A program made the translations under genes and the position numbers. Positions 10,741-21,109 of a DNA stretch of 64,000 nt are shown here, in pieces. Origin of the DNA: Branchinecta lynchi (Eukaryota; Arthropoda; Branchiopoda; Anostraca; Branchinectidae); NCBI GenBank assembly GCA_023053575.1, contig JAKZAP010000009.1:23727869-23791868 (forward strand). Direction: 5' to 3'. The stretch's first letter is position 1. Every line of letters begins with the position of its first letter. The notes beneath the pieces were generated by a model. That model worked only from the letters and a program-made list of their open reading frames with translations. It was not told the DNA's origin and did no database searches.

Positions 10741-11016
10741 AGAGTGTGTCCCACCCTACTTACCGTAGTTACTACACATGACGTCACGAATTCACGAATG
10801 ATTTTTTATTTCCCATCATAATATCATGCCACGGGCGAACCCGACCAATCACGTTACACAGATGCGTAGTTCCCACGCTTACTACGCTCCCGAGCATGGT
10901 AAGCAAATAGTTACTATTTCGAGAAGGTTCGAACGGTCAGCGTAGTAAGTTTTCGTGAGGTTGGAACTTAAAAAGTAACTAATAGTTACTATTGTTAGAA
11001 GGGTGGAACACGCTCT
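10741..11016. mobile_element. MITE with ~17-bp terminal inverted repeats
   Basis: Left end AGAGTGTGTCCCACCCT and right end AGGGTGGAACACGCTCT are near-perfect inverted repeats. A second, left-truncated copy at about 16012-16272 shares the middle (acgcttactacgctcccgag, atggtaagcaaatagttact). No coding capacity. Both copies sit in introns or flanks of the minus-strand gene. Confidence 0.75.
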
Positions 11017-11042
11017 GAGTGAGTGAGAGTTGTCTAGCTTAC

Positions 11043-11096
11043 CATGGTTGAAACATCACAGGCTTCCAAGTCGTAGAGGGTCATGTCCAGCTGGTC
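11043..11096 (-). CDS. Small internal exon of the unidentified minus-strand gene
   Basis: A 54-base microexon, phase 0 at both ends, encoding DQLDMTLYDLEACDVSTM. It is flanked by a TTTTCCAG acceptor and an ATG/GTAAGC donor. Both phases match the exons at 12594-12954 and 8943-9212. Confidence 0.68.
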
Positions 11097-11539
11097 CTGG
11101 AAAACGAGGTCGGTTACAACTTATTTGCCATTGAGGCACAGACTCATCCTCTCCACTCCCAAATCCTCCCTCCCCCCTACAAAAATGTTAGAAATCGACC
11201 AGAAAGAGTGGTAAGTTCTAGGATACCCAAGCTCTGTCATGTATCTAAAAAACACGTATGCAAGATATGCAAAAAGTTTTATTCCAGAGTTCGTGAAATT
11301 TTGCAATGAAGCGAGAAAGATTTTGAAGTGTACTGACATATAACACATATATTGTCATTTCTTCTTTTTTTGACAATAATCGCAAATTTGGTTTAAAACC
11401 ACGAAAGTCTTTTACAATAAACTTTCTATCTATATATCTATCATGTAGTTTGTGCCAATGTGGTTATGATTAGTGTATATTTATGCATGATTCTACACTA
11501 AAAAGTTTCTCCGAGTAAGGATGAAAGTTAACTGCCATA

Positions 11540-11637
11540 TTTGCTACTGGGATTAATCTTACCTCTACTGAGATAAGATTAATCCGAATTAGAGATAAGG
11601 TTATCTTTTTCGAGACAAGATTAATCCCAGTAGCAAA
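11540..11637. mobile_element. Short foldback MITE, GCTACTGGGATTAATC family
   Basis: Ends TTTGCTACTGGGATTAATCT and its inverse GATTAATCCCAGTAGCAAA; the interior is a second AGATAAG/TTATCT palindrome. The same element occurs at 58357-58453. The shared flanks (taactgc before, cagtgta after) suggest the full element is somewhat longer. Confidence 0.8.
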
Positions 11638-12593
11638 TAAATTTTTATTTTGCAGTGTATAGGAGCGTGAGTGTATTTAGTACTCTGACGTGCGGACATA
11701 TTTTCGTTTTTTTTTTCAAAGGACACCTCGCACTAGATTACGTTTCTGCAAAGATGTTCTGAGATAGCTGACTAGTGACTACTTTCGCAAGGTTTCGGCT
11801 TTTTTTTTTAGCCTCTTTTCGCGTCTTTTGCATGGTATGAGAAACTTGGCAAAATTTGCATAGCCGGTAGGCTGACCAATAAGCTGTTCGGAAATGACGG
11901 TCAACGTGGCAAACGTGATAATAAGTGTGATGCCACCAATGAGTACATGATACACTTTTAAAGTGCAGAATCCCGAGAACGAGAATGGATGGAAATGGTA
12001 TTGAAGTAGAATGGATTAGTCTCAGAAGTACGAAGGATCCTTCAACACCGTACGAAATGTATTGAACAAGATAGATTGACCAGTCTTTTTACTTTTATCG
12101 CAGCAAGTGGATGATACGACACTGTTCAAAGCTAAGTAGCTGTTTAAACAAGCATAATTCACACTAGGGTGAAGCTAATTGAATGATCTACATATTGGAT
12201 AAATAAATTAAATATTTCTTGTTAAACATGTTTCTTTTCAAACAAGATCCCTTCATTCAAACCTTACCCCGGTTGACTACAAATTGATAAAAAAGGTAGA
12301 GTTAGCAAAGTCAATAGCCAGAAAATCCATTTCAAAGCAGCTTCAAAACAAAGAAAAGGCAAAGAATTTGAATATTTTTGGACACATGACTGTTCCATGT
12401 ACATTTCAATTTTAACATTTTTGCGGCAAAAATTGAGGTACTGTAAAAACGAGGTCAGGTATCCCTCCTGTAGCGTGTTAGTGAAAATCCAGGTGCTGAT
12501 AGGTGCTGTGTTTACAAACGGAATAGGCTAACTAATAACTATTTGCAAAACCTGAAATACTCCCAAATTTATCCGACAAAGAAACAGTCTTAC

Positions 12594-12954
12594 CTTCACC
12601 ATTTTCGGTATCGGTGACGTCACTGGGAATGATTCCTTCACATAACTCATTTCAAAGTCTTGCAACAGCGAACAAGGCAAATCCTTCGTCGGGATCTCGA
12701 GATTTGAGCAAAACTCTTTCGCAGCCACTGACAAATACGCCATGACCAGTAGCCAATCGCATTCCTCCTTTTCGTTTTGCATGGCAAGCTCAGCCGATTT
12801 AAACATAAATTCAAGTACTGATCTAAAATTGTTTACTTTAGCGCGAAGTTCAAAGTCAGTGCACCACGTGGCAGGCATGCTGAACAAGATTGTGTACTTT
12901 CCGCACGATTGTTGGCTGATTATATGAGGAACTTCGTTTATGGTTAGAAGTGAG
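12594..12954 (-). CDS. Internal exon of the unidentified minus-strand gene
   Basis: A 361-base exon (1 base plus 120 codons) with acceptor CTATTTTCAG and donor AAG/GTAAGA. It starts one base into a codon completed by the AC at the end of the exon at 15500-15938, so the two join exactly. The product is a mixed helical region, beginning SLLTINEVPHIIS and ending SPIPKMVK, with several Cys (ATWCTDFE, EECDWLL, KEFCSN) but no spaced zinc-finger pattern. I do not recognise it. Confidence 0.75.
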
Positions 12955-13249
12955 CTGAAAATAGAGTAAAAACAAAATTAAAATATACCTTATTAGGCAG
13001 CCTGGAGCGGATCGGGAAGGACTCCCCCAGCGATAAGCCTCTTGGACTTGAGCACTAGAAGAAATCGCGGAAGAACGGGGGGGGGGGAATAACTGCACAA
13101 TCTATCAAGGGAAATAAAAGGCAGGCGTTTAATGCACAATTGTTTACCTCTTGGGACAAGAAGAAAATCCTTGGGAGGGGGTTAAAAAGGGCTAAAACTG
13201 GTCCTCACTTTCGCCCTAGTGTGGATGCGAGAAGATTATTAATGGGGAG

Positions 13250-13410
13250 GGTAAAGTGCCATGCAGTTACCTATATTCAAACAATGTTTGCAACGGATAC
13301 GTCAGCTACAATTCTTCATCAGCGATATTTCGGCCCTTCTTGGCGAGGGCCCTCGTCAGGCTGTCAATCTTCTGGGCCAACGTCGGGGAAAGAAACAAAC
13401 CTGTAATCCA
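13250..13410 (-). mobile_element. Single-arm hammerhead element copy
   Basis: One arm of the family found as a complete foldback at 41670-41979, in the minus orientation. It runs from the aaacaatgtt-aacggatacgtcagct side through the ribozyme to the cttctgggccaacgtcgggg middle block, and breaks off before a second arm. Pearl-like tail sequence follows at 13420-13567. Confidence 0.75.
13320..13363 (-). ncRNA. Hammerhead ribozyme, type I with minimal stem III
   Basis: On the minus strand: stem I CAGC (13360-13363), CTGACGA (13353-13359), stem II (13332-13352), GAAA (13328-13331), TAT (13325-13327), predicted cleavage base C (13324), stem I GCTG (13320-13323). All conserved core bases are present. 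Stem II differs from the 41.9-kb copies by two changes (GGGCCC side and CGCC loop) that keep pairing possible. Confidence 0.7.
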
Positions 13411-14364
13411 GACCCATTACACGACTACCTCATTAGCTTATGAAACATATTTTCATCCTTAATTCGAAACCCCCCTCCTCTGCTTCTAAATGTAGGGCTA
13501 AAGGACTCATCTCCGAACTTGGCCAGTGAATCCTCACACGAAATTGACGTTTTGGGATCCCAAAACAAGTACGGGATTTATCATACGGCGGCCTACTAAA
13601 TAAATTCCAACCCGGTATACTACGACGGCGTGTAACTGAAGACTTACGAACGCAAGGTATATGCCCAGCAGGACAAACAGAAATCAAGGAACAAACAAGT
13701 AAATGCAGTAAGCCTACTGCATTATGTTTTTCCCCTTTTCTTTTCTGTTCCCAATAATTATCCTAAGTGATCACAGTATTGAGTCCTGCCACAAACAAAC
13801 CTGTATATATTTTCACGTGCCATGTCTATTATGATACTGAATTTTTTTTTTAAACTTCCATTATATATTAAAATTTGTCTCTTTCTCTAGTTATCTTACT
13901 AAAATGGTACATATTTTTACTAAGAGAACGAAGGCGAAAAGTTTCCCGGAATTAAGAGGTTTGGAAGGTTTCTCGGGTATCTCGGGATAAGGCTGGCTCA
14001 TCAGGGAAACTGCATATCCCTGTAGTCTGGAGTATACGTATGTTGTTTATGTTTCATATGTTCTTTTTTCCTTCGTTCTGGTACGGTGGCCCTTCCTGGC
14101 TTTTATGCACCCAAATCTATATATCCTCTTGCTATTGCCTACACATACTCCCAAATAATATGTCAGATTTAGATAAAACGAGCTTATTTCCTCGCCCGAC
14201 AAGAAGTTCGTTCAGAATCCGGCATAACTTGGTAGGTACTTTTACTCGGAAATCAATCAGAGCGATAATAGTAAGGTGAGAGTATATGCTGAGTCCAATT
14301 GTTTTAACATTTTTTTTCGGTTTGTGTTTCTGAAAGAATGACAAAGTGAATTTTCATTGTATAT

Positions 14365-14560
14365 TTATTCAAACAATATTTACAACGGATACGTCAGCTA
14401 TGATTCTTCATCAGCGAAATTTCGGCCCTTCTTGGCAAGGGTCCTTGTCAGGCCGAAATATCGCTGATGAAGAATCATAGCTGACGTATCCGTTGTAAAC
14501 ATTGTCTGAATAAATGTTTCAAAGTCAGCTTCGGCTCAAAGAATATTTATTGTATATTTA
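14365..14560. mobile_element. Truncated hammerhead foldback element
   Basis: Head-to-head arms meet at about 14450. The minus-strand arm keeps stem II and GAAA but has CTGACAA (14444-14450) in place of CTGACGA, and its cleavage-side palindrome reads TTTC. The plus-strand arm starts inside GGCCGAAATATC (14452), so it has lost the core. The right flank ends gtcagcttcggctcaaagaa, the outer end missing from the right arm at 41.9 kb. Confidence 0.75.
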
Positions 14561-14679
14561 AAATTTAACAGGTTTTTTTCTGTTTTGTTTTTATGGGTCG
14601 TAGAGGGGAACTTTTTTTTAAAGTAAATATATTGAGTTTTATGCCAGTTATGGAAAATAACCCTATGGTTATTTTTTTA

Positions 14680-14748
14680 ACATTTATTCAGACAATGTTT
14701 ACAACGGATACGTCAGCTATGATTCTTCATCAGCGATATTTCGGCCTG
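14680..14748 (-). mobile_element. Hammerhead element fragment
   Basis: Contains the outer part of the arm through cagcgatatttcggcc, then changes to unrelated sequence at 14748. The ribozyme is cut in stem II. Confidence 0.7.
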
Positions 14749-15499
14749 ACGAAAAAAAATAGAATAGAATCGGTAAAAAACTTATTTCGCACCCCATCTA
14801 CAATGAGTTTCTCCCTCCCCCATACAACAATGTAAGGGAAAGGCAAGAGCGAGCAGTCTCTACGAAGGTCCCAGTATTCCAACCAGTCGCGGCCAAACAC
14901 AGCCGTTACCAAAACAGTTTTATACCAAAGATTGTTGAAATTTTAAATAGCCTTTGACCATTTGTACGTGCTTTTAAATGTTATGTTATGACAGTACTCA
15001 CCAATTTTGGTTTTGTAACCGTGAAAGTGTGAGTGAATAAATTACTATTCTATTTCTATGGAGGAAGGGATCCTCGACGCAGGAAGTGCAAATGGTTTTT
15101 ATGATAAGTTTTATGGTAAAAGTACCTGGTTTGACACATGGAATTTAAAGTTAATTGCTAAAAAAAAAAAATTTCAAGGAAGTAAAAAATGATTAAATTA
15201 CAATTTGTAATACAGGTTATAATTCAAATATTGAAGTTTGAGTTTGAGATTTGAAAAGTGGACTTTTTGTAGATATCGTGGTTGCGTATTTGATGAGATA
15301 GTTTGTAGCAATTGAGTACGGTTGGAGGTCATATGTATAGTGGTGAAGGATTACGCTCTTGTAGATAAGAAAAAAACAACAACATCAAAAAACAAAACAA
15401 AAGTATTTTCGGCAGATCGGTCGTTCGGCAGCAATCTGCCGAAAACCGGTACGCGGTTAGTATCTACGTTTTCCATTTTAAAGACAGATTCACACTTAC

Positions 15500-15938
15500 G
15501 TATGTATGTCAGTTCCGAACAGCTCCTTCCCAGTTTTTTCTAGCGTCACAAAACTTCCTCGAACACTCACTAGATCACAGTGTCTTTTCTTCCCACCGAA
15601 AAACTTAAAGAGATCAAACTCGTAAAAAATATCGGCAAACTCTGGAGAAAAATCGGTCACTTTATCCACGTTCAAGAGAAGACAGGTACAAGAAAAGGGC
15701 TCTAAAAAGTCCAGAAAATCCGTCAGGTTTCGTCCAGATTCTTCCAGAAATTCGAAGAAGCCAAGGATTCCTTCGTCTGAGTATCTTCGCATTGTCTGTG
15801 TGTCTAACTTGTCTACCTCCGGACCGAATTTCCGACAAAATGATAGCGCAAGGACGCATGGTTCGATGAGTTGTTGCAGAACTAGTTCGATGTTGCTGTG
15901 GTCCACTGGGTGCTTCCCAATAGTTCTGAGCACATCAC
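15500..15938 (-). CDS. Internal exon of the unidentified minus-strand gene, most upstream one found
   Basis: A 439-base exon (2 bases, 145 codons, 2 bases) with acceptor CTATTTTCCAG and donor AC/GTAAGT. It encodes DVLRTIGKHPVDHSNIELVL..., a leucine- and phenylalanine-rich helical region (GILGFFEFLEESGRN, FEFDLFKFF-type segments), ending ...ELFGTDIHT. The unmatched phase at its start shows that at least one more upstream exon exists; I could not place it. Helical-repeat (HEAT/ARM-like) proteins look like this, but no family is assigned. Introns between these exons are 1.5-2.6 kb and repeat-filled. Confidence 0.75.
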
Positions 15939-16011
15939 CTGGAAAATAGGAGTTAAGAGTTTTAAGCACAACCGGAAATTATCCTCCTTATTCAGCTTAG
16001 AGGTCAGATTA

Positions 16012-16272
16012 AAACGCATGACATCACGAATTCTGGCTTTTTGCCGTCAAGGCTGAAACAATTTTCATATTTTCCAGCAGAATATCATGCTACGTGTGAA
16101 TCCAACCAATCACGTTGCAGAGATGCTCAGTTACCACGCTTACTACGCTCCCGAGCATGGTAAGCAAATAGTTACTATTTGGAGAAGGTTGGAATAGTCA
16201 ACGTAGTAAGTTGGAACGAAAATAGTAACTAATAGTTACTATTATTATAAGGTTGGACATGCTCTAAGCTCG
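16012..16272. mobile_element. Second copy of the 10.7-kb MITE, 5' end degraded
   Basis: Matches 10780-11016 over acgcttactacgctcccgag and the tagtaact palindromes, ending ggttggacatgctcta. The left terminal repeat is not recognisable. Confidence 0.65.
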
Positions 16273-16779
16273 ACGTGTACCACCTATTTGGCTTATTTTG
16301 TGTCGGTCTCTAACTCTATAGATCCTCCGGTACTTCCTAGAACTGAATTGCAGAAGTGAAGATTAAGAGCTAGATCACATCCTGCTACACTTAAGTCCAC
16401 GTCACTTGGAAATTGCTAAACTTAAGTCCACGTCAGTCGCTCCTTACTATATCTTAAACTGTTTCCGGCTAAATCCTAGTTCACGTCAGTTGAACAATCA
16501 CTTGTGGAGTTAGGAGTATATAGCTCGGTCCAGTCTTAGTACTGGATCATTCGTTATTTACCAGTTATTCATGATTTAGACTTGGTTATTATCAACAGTG
16601 AGTGTATTTGCCCAGATTGGGATTCACATTTATATAGAGTTATTTGGGAATAAAACCATTTACATGCTAATGTAAAACTTATTCCACCACCACTCTTGGA
16701 TACCAGCCGCCTTACGCACATCGATCCAAGCAACCGAACCGTCCAGTTATCCATATAAACCGAAATTCTAAATTATTCT

Positions 16780-16905
16780 TGAATAGCGGAACGCCGAAGT
16801 AACGCATTTTCAGCGGCTCTTCAAGCCATTTTAAGTGAATAAGTGATGGGTAACTAGACTGTACTATCCCAGCCCTTTTTGGTTAAACTTTAAGCTTGAA
16901 GGTCA
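16780..16905. repeat. Dispersed repeat shared with 61838-61950
   Basis: Both copies contain ttttcagcggctcttcaagc and tgaataagtgatgggtaact, then a cctatcccagcc-n-ttaaacttta end. Short and without coding capacity. The second copy lies inside the 3-kb hAT-type element. Confidence 0.7.
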
Positions 16906-17129
16906 GAATAAAAGGCCGTACCGGTACATTATTTTTACATTTATTTGTTTTGTAAGCACTATCTATCATATCTTATGCGCGAACTGTACCACCTAAATGG
17001 CTTGCCAAGACCTGCCAACTCCGTAGTTACTCACAACCTCAGGTGAGATTAATGTGGTTGGCACGACCGAGGCGCGCAGGACCCCTGTTCTTGGCAACTC
17101 GACTGCCTTGATCTCTGATTTGGCACCTC

Positions 17130-18075
17130 CTCAGAGTAGCGCCAGGGCCTCGGCTTTGCAAACGGGCCATATTCGCAGCACCGCCAACTACGCTTGCGGC
17201 ATTTAAAGCTAGACAACAAACTTGCAGGTTTAGAAATTTCTAGTAAAGCAGATGCGGTCTGCACACACCAAGGAAACAATGGAGGCTGTATCATGTTTTG
17301 CCATATTCAGAATATGAAATTATCGGAGTCAGCACTGATGGACGGCTGATTGAGTTTCAGTAGGGACGTTCTCTATCGCTAGTGGTGCTAGTATCGCTGC
17401 TATTAGAGTGTGTGTCAATTTTGTCAAGTCTTGGCGCTACTCCCTAGTATTATTTTGCTCTGCTCTTCCTCCTCGTGTCCCTCGCCATCACTTGACTCCT
17501 CCCATAAAGGAGGAACCTACTCATACCTCGTCCAATCCCGGGCATCGGAACTACCTGAGTTTCGGAAAAAATCAGAGTCGGGCTTGGGCGCCTTAACGCA
17601 GAGCAAAATGACACTAGAGAGTAGCGTCAAGACTTGACAAAATTAACACACACTCGAATAGCAGCGATACTAGCACCACCAACGATAGAGAACGTCCCTA
17701 CTAAAACTCATTCAGTCGTTCACCAACGCTGCCTCCCATTACTTCATATTCTGAACATTGCAAAAAAAATGATAAAGCCTCTATTGTTTTCCTTGAAGTG
17801 TGCAGGCAGCACCTTTGCTTTACAGGAAACTTCTAAACCCGCCAGTTTGTCCCGCAAGCGTAGTGGGCAGCGCCACGAGTATAGTTTGCAAAGCATGGAG
17901 AGCATACGTCTTGGCGCTACTCCCAGGTGTTATTTTGCTCAGCTCCTCCTTGTGTAACTCGTCACAACTTGACACCTCCCATAAAGGAGGAACCTACTCA
18001 TACAACGTCCAATGCCAGGCCTCAGAACTACCTATTTCGGAAAAAATCGGAGTCGAGCTTCGGGCGATCTAATCC
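17130..18075. repeat. Long inverted repeat with duplicated centre
   Basis: Left arm about 17130-17465 and right arm about 17595-17935 are imperfect inverted copies (~335 bp each). The ~130-bp centre carries a ctcctccc/ggagga hairpin. A second copy of the centre follows the right arm (17936-18075). The centre also occurs at about 59405-59515. Several overlapping short reading frames here come from the repeat. The element type is unknown; arm-centre-arm-centre order suggests inverted and tandem insertion of one unit. Confidence 0.75.
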
Positions 18076-18641
18076 CGTCTCAGTTGCCTACGCCGAAGGA
18101 GATCAGGAAATTGTCGGGTTTGCTCTCGAATTATTCGGCCAGGACGGCTGTATGTACACCTTAGGTGAATTGTGTCTAACCTTGTACGACGTGTCCATCT
18201 TTCATGAGTTTGCATCCCTCCAAAAGCCCAACAACGATGACCGGTCCGGATGGTAGCATTCCTGTCTTCGTTGCTTGAACTGTTCCAGGTTCAGAAAGGA
18301 TTCCAAGGTACTCATGACAATAGTTTGATAATTTCCTGTGTCTGTTGGGAACAATGTCCACTAACACTGTGAATTCCTTGGAATCGAATTGGCCTCTCTT
18401 CTTTTTGCGCTTTTTTCGAAGTAGCTTCTTTAATCGGCCTGAAAATAGCTAACTTCTTTAATTCACACTCCTCAACCTCTGCTGTGATTTTCCAACATGA
18501 CGTTGGCACGATGCTTTTGATCAAGCATGATGCTGCAGCCTCTTCCTTTAACGCCACAACCTCTGCGATCTTTTCTCCTACTTTTCACGTCACGTTGAAA
18601 GCGTAGTGCTAAAGGGACATTGCTCACTGCTGACCTTAGTG

Positions 18642-19337
18642 CAGTGGTTCCCAACCTTTTTCGTCCCGTGTACCCCTAATCAAGGTTTGAAAAGTTTGCG
18701 TACCCCCCTTTTAAGAACGCTAAAAAGACGATGTTTATTATCATAAATGATAAGACATTCATGTGCAGAAATAATATACACGATCAATGAGACATTTGAG
18801 GCTGTTTAGTAGCTAAATCTTTGTCGCCCGACGTCATTAACTGCAGTATTTTTTACAGTCAGCCTGTTCCTAAGTTTAGTCTCGGTGCTTTAATCAAGGC
18901 GCATCACAAATGTTTTCGTTAGCTTAATTCGCAACCTGAATGACAATATCACTTCGAATCTTCTTCAAAAATATGTTTGACACAGGAACAGATTTTACGG
19001 CAGTAAGCTGGCTGGTTTGGAATCAATATTATTTAATTGACTTTCATCAGGGCTTGTACAGAGCGGTTCTCCCAAAGTGCTCGGCTAGACGGTTGAAAAG
19101 AACGCAATTTTTCGTCAAAGCAGATTTTGTTTTTAACAGTCGGTAAAAATGACCTGCCAGTCAGTAAAAATTCCTTGCCCATCAAAAAACATTTTGGCTA
19201 GTGATGCCTCTGCTGGTAATATTATGCTTTCGACAATCAGAAATGAGTGTGGCGAGATTCTGAAGCAACAGATTAAACCGATTTTGGTGCCTTCGTGTAC
19301 CCCTTTGGGTACGCGTACCACCGGTTGGGAACCACTG
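18642..19337. mobile_element. hAT-type MITE with perfect 8-bp target duplication
   Basis: Starts CAGTGGTTCCCAACC and ends GGTTGGGAACCACTG, the classic hAT terminal repeat. It is flanked by ccttagtg at 18634-18641 and again at 19338-19345. A second inner repeat (cgtgtacccct / tacccctttgggtacgc) follows each end. No transposase is visible in the 696 bp. Confidence 0.92.
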
Positions 19338-19399
19338 CCTTAGTGTCCATGCTTGTGTCAATCAACTTGGTTTTACAATTCCTAACTTTGCCTCGCATA

Positions 19400-19886
19400 C
19401 CTTACCCACGTAGGCCCCTTTTTGGGATACTGCTCCCCGGTATGGGGACCCCAAGTACAAAACACGGTTTATCTATCGGAAGAGATCGAATCCGCACAGA
19501 AACGCGCAACAAAAATTATAATGGGTCTTGGCTATGAGCCTTACGAGCAAGTACTGTCTGTGTTGAGAATCCCGAGCCTCTACAACCGAAGAACAGACCT
19601 GACACTAAACTTTGGAAAAAAAACGTTGGCAAATGAAAACGATCGATTCTCCCCCCTGATGCTCCGAAAAATAGCAGGACAAGTCAGCAAAACAAAGTAG
19701 TGCCTGTCAGAGGACGAACTTCAAGGTTCATGAACTCGTTTGTGCCGTTTTACACAGAGATTTTCAACAAAGTGAATAATTAGTGTAATATATTGATTTT
19801 ATTAATGTATGACCAGCGTAATGTAGCATCTTCTGACGAAGAAAGCTATGAAGCTGGTTTGTCAATAAACGATTTGATTTGATTTG
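19400..19886 (+). pseudogene. LINE ORF2 3' end with (GATTT)n tail
   Basis: Frames at 19400-19700 encode the typical C-terminal region after a non-LTR reverse transcriptase (YCSPVWGPQ, then EEIESAQKRATKIIMGLGYE and VLSVLRIPSLYNRR). The 3' UTR follows and ends in (gattt) repeats at about 19869-19886. It is 5'-truncated, as usual for target-primed insertion. Probable CR1/L2-group member. Confidence 0.75.
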
Positions 19887-19889
19887 TAG

Positions 19890-20870
19890 ATGATGTTGGT
19901 TGGTCATGTAGCGTTTACACGGACAAGAAATCCCGTCGAGTAGAAAGGAATTCCGGTCGACCTGAAAGGATTCCGTTCGTGAATACGACTAGAAAGAAAA
20001 GTCTAGCGGGACGAGAATCCTTTCACGATGGAAGGAATTCCGGTCTACTTGAACGGAATCTCGTCGCGGCGCTAGTAAAAAGAAAAAAAAAGTCTAGCTA
20101 GCTTTTGAGAGCAGCAGTCACCAGTACTGATGTCATAAATGCTCTCAAAACATTTTTTTTATTGGCTATAGTGAATTTATTTTTGTCAGATTTTCGGGTT
20201 TGAAGAATTTACTTTTTTCAATCTGCGTGTAAATATAATGTCACCAAGATTGGATTCTGTTTAAGTTTTCCTGCATCACTGATGTTGGTGGGTCAGCTAA
20301 GGTTGTTATCGTAGTTTATGGAGTGGTAGCCCTTATGTCCCTACGACCGTTGTCCATTCCACAATACGATTACTTGTAAGCTACCAAAGTCATTCGCAAC
20401 ACCTGATGACTTTAGAAATGCACTTTATATTTTCGTATGATTTGCAATTAGTTAATATTCTAGTGACAGTGGCGTAGAAAATTATACGCCTTTCCTAAAA
20501 TCCCACGATGAACTACCGCAAGATGCAGTAGAGAAACAACAGCAAGTATAGGATAGATCTTGGTATAAGTTATCTGAAGGGGGATAAACGATTAGGCTTT
20601 AGCCCTGTGGAAAAGTCAGTCAGCACTTAACTCGGAAGCCAGAACTGACAAATTTGATCAAGTTTTACGTAGCAGAGTTGGGTAGAGCCAGGGGTGTAAC
20701 TGCCATCCTAGGGCTGGGGGGGGGGGGGGGGGGGGGGACAACTGAAAATGGGCCGACGTCTCAGTGTGTGCCTATGGAATGGCGTCGTACTGGCGTGTCA
20801 TGTTAGTTTTGCAGCGAAGATCAATATTAAAGTAAGCGTCACAGGCCATATGTTTGTTATGCCCGGCCCT
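19890..20870. other. No gene identified; contains a long poly-G run
   Basis: An irregular ggaattccggtc-rich stretch at about 19920-20100 and a G-run of about 25 bases at about 20708-20738. No coding sequence supported. Confidence 0.45.
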
Positions 20871-20884
20871 GGGCTTCACTGCGG

Positions 20885-21090
20885 ACACACCTGTTCGTAA
20901 ATCGGTTTTTAGAAGTTTTTAAGACCGGTTTTTAGCGGTTTTTAGGCGTTCAAGCGTTCGTAGCATCTGGGGATGGAAAAACCCATCTCCCTTTTTTAAT
21001 TTGTTATGAACAACCAATGAGAGAGGAGCGTCCTAAACGTCTTAAAAACTGGTCTTAAAAACGTCTAAAAACCGAATTACGAACAGGTGT
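20885..21090. mobile_element. Foldback MITE, CACCTGTTCGTAA ends
   Basis: Left arm 20885-20935 (acacctgttcgtaa, tcggtttttag) is the inverse of the right arm 21041-21090 (ctaaaaaccgaattacgaac). Outer sequences gcccgg / cccgggc may extend it to about 20862-21110. No coding capacity. Confidence 0.78.
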
Positions 21091-21109
21091 TTCGGTAGTA
21101 GTGCCCGGG

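Noticed and set aside
14452..14470. Second hammerhead in the 14.4-kb foldback
   Set aside because: Only the GAAATATC half remains; the CTGANGA core has been deleted.
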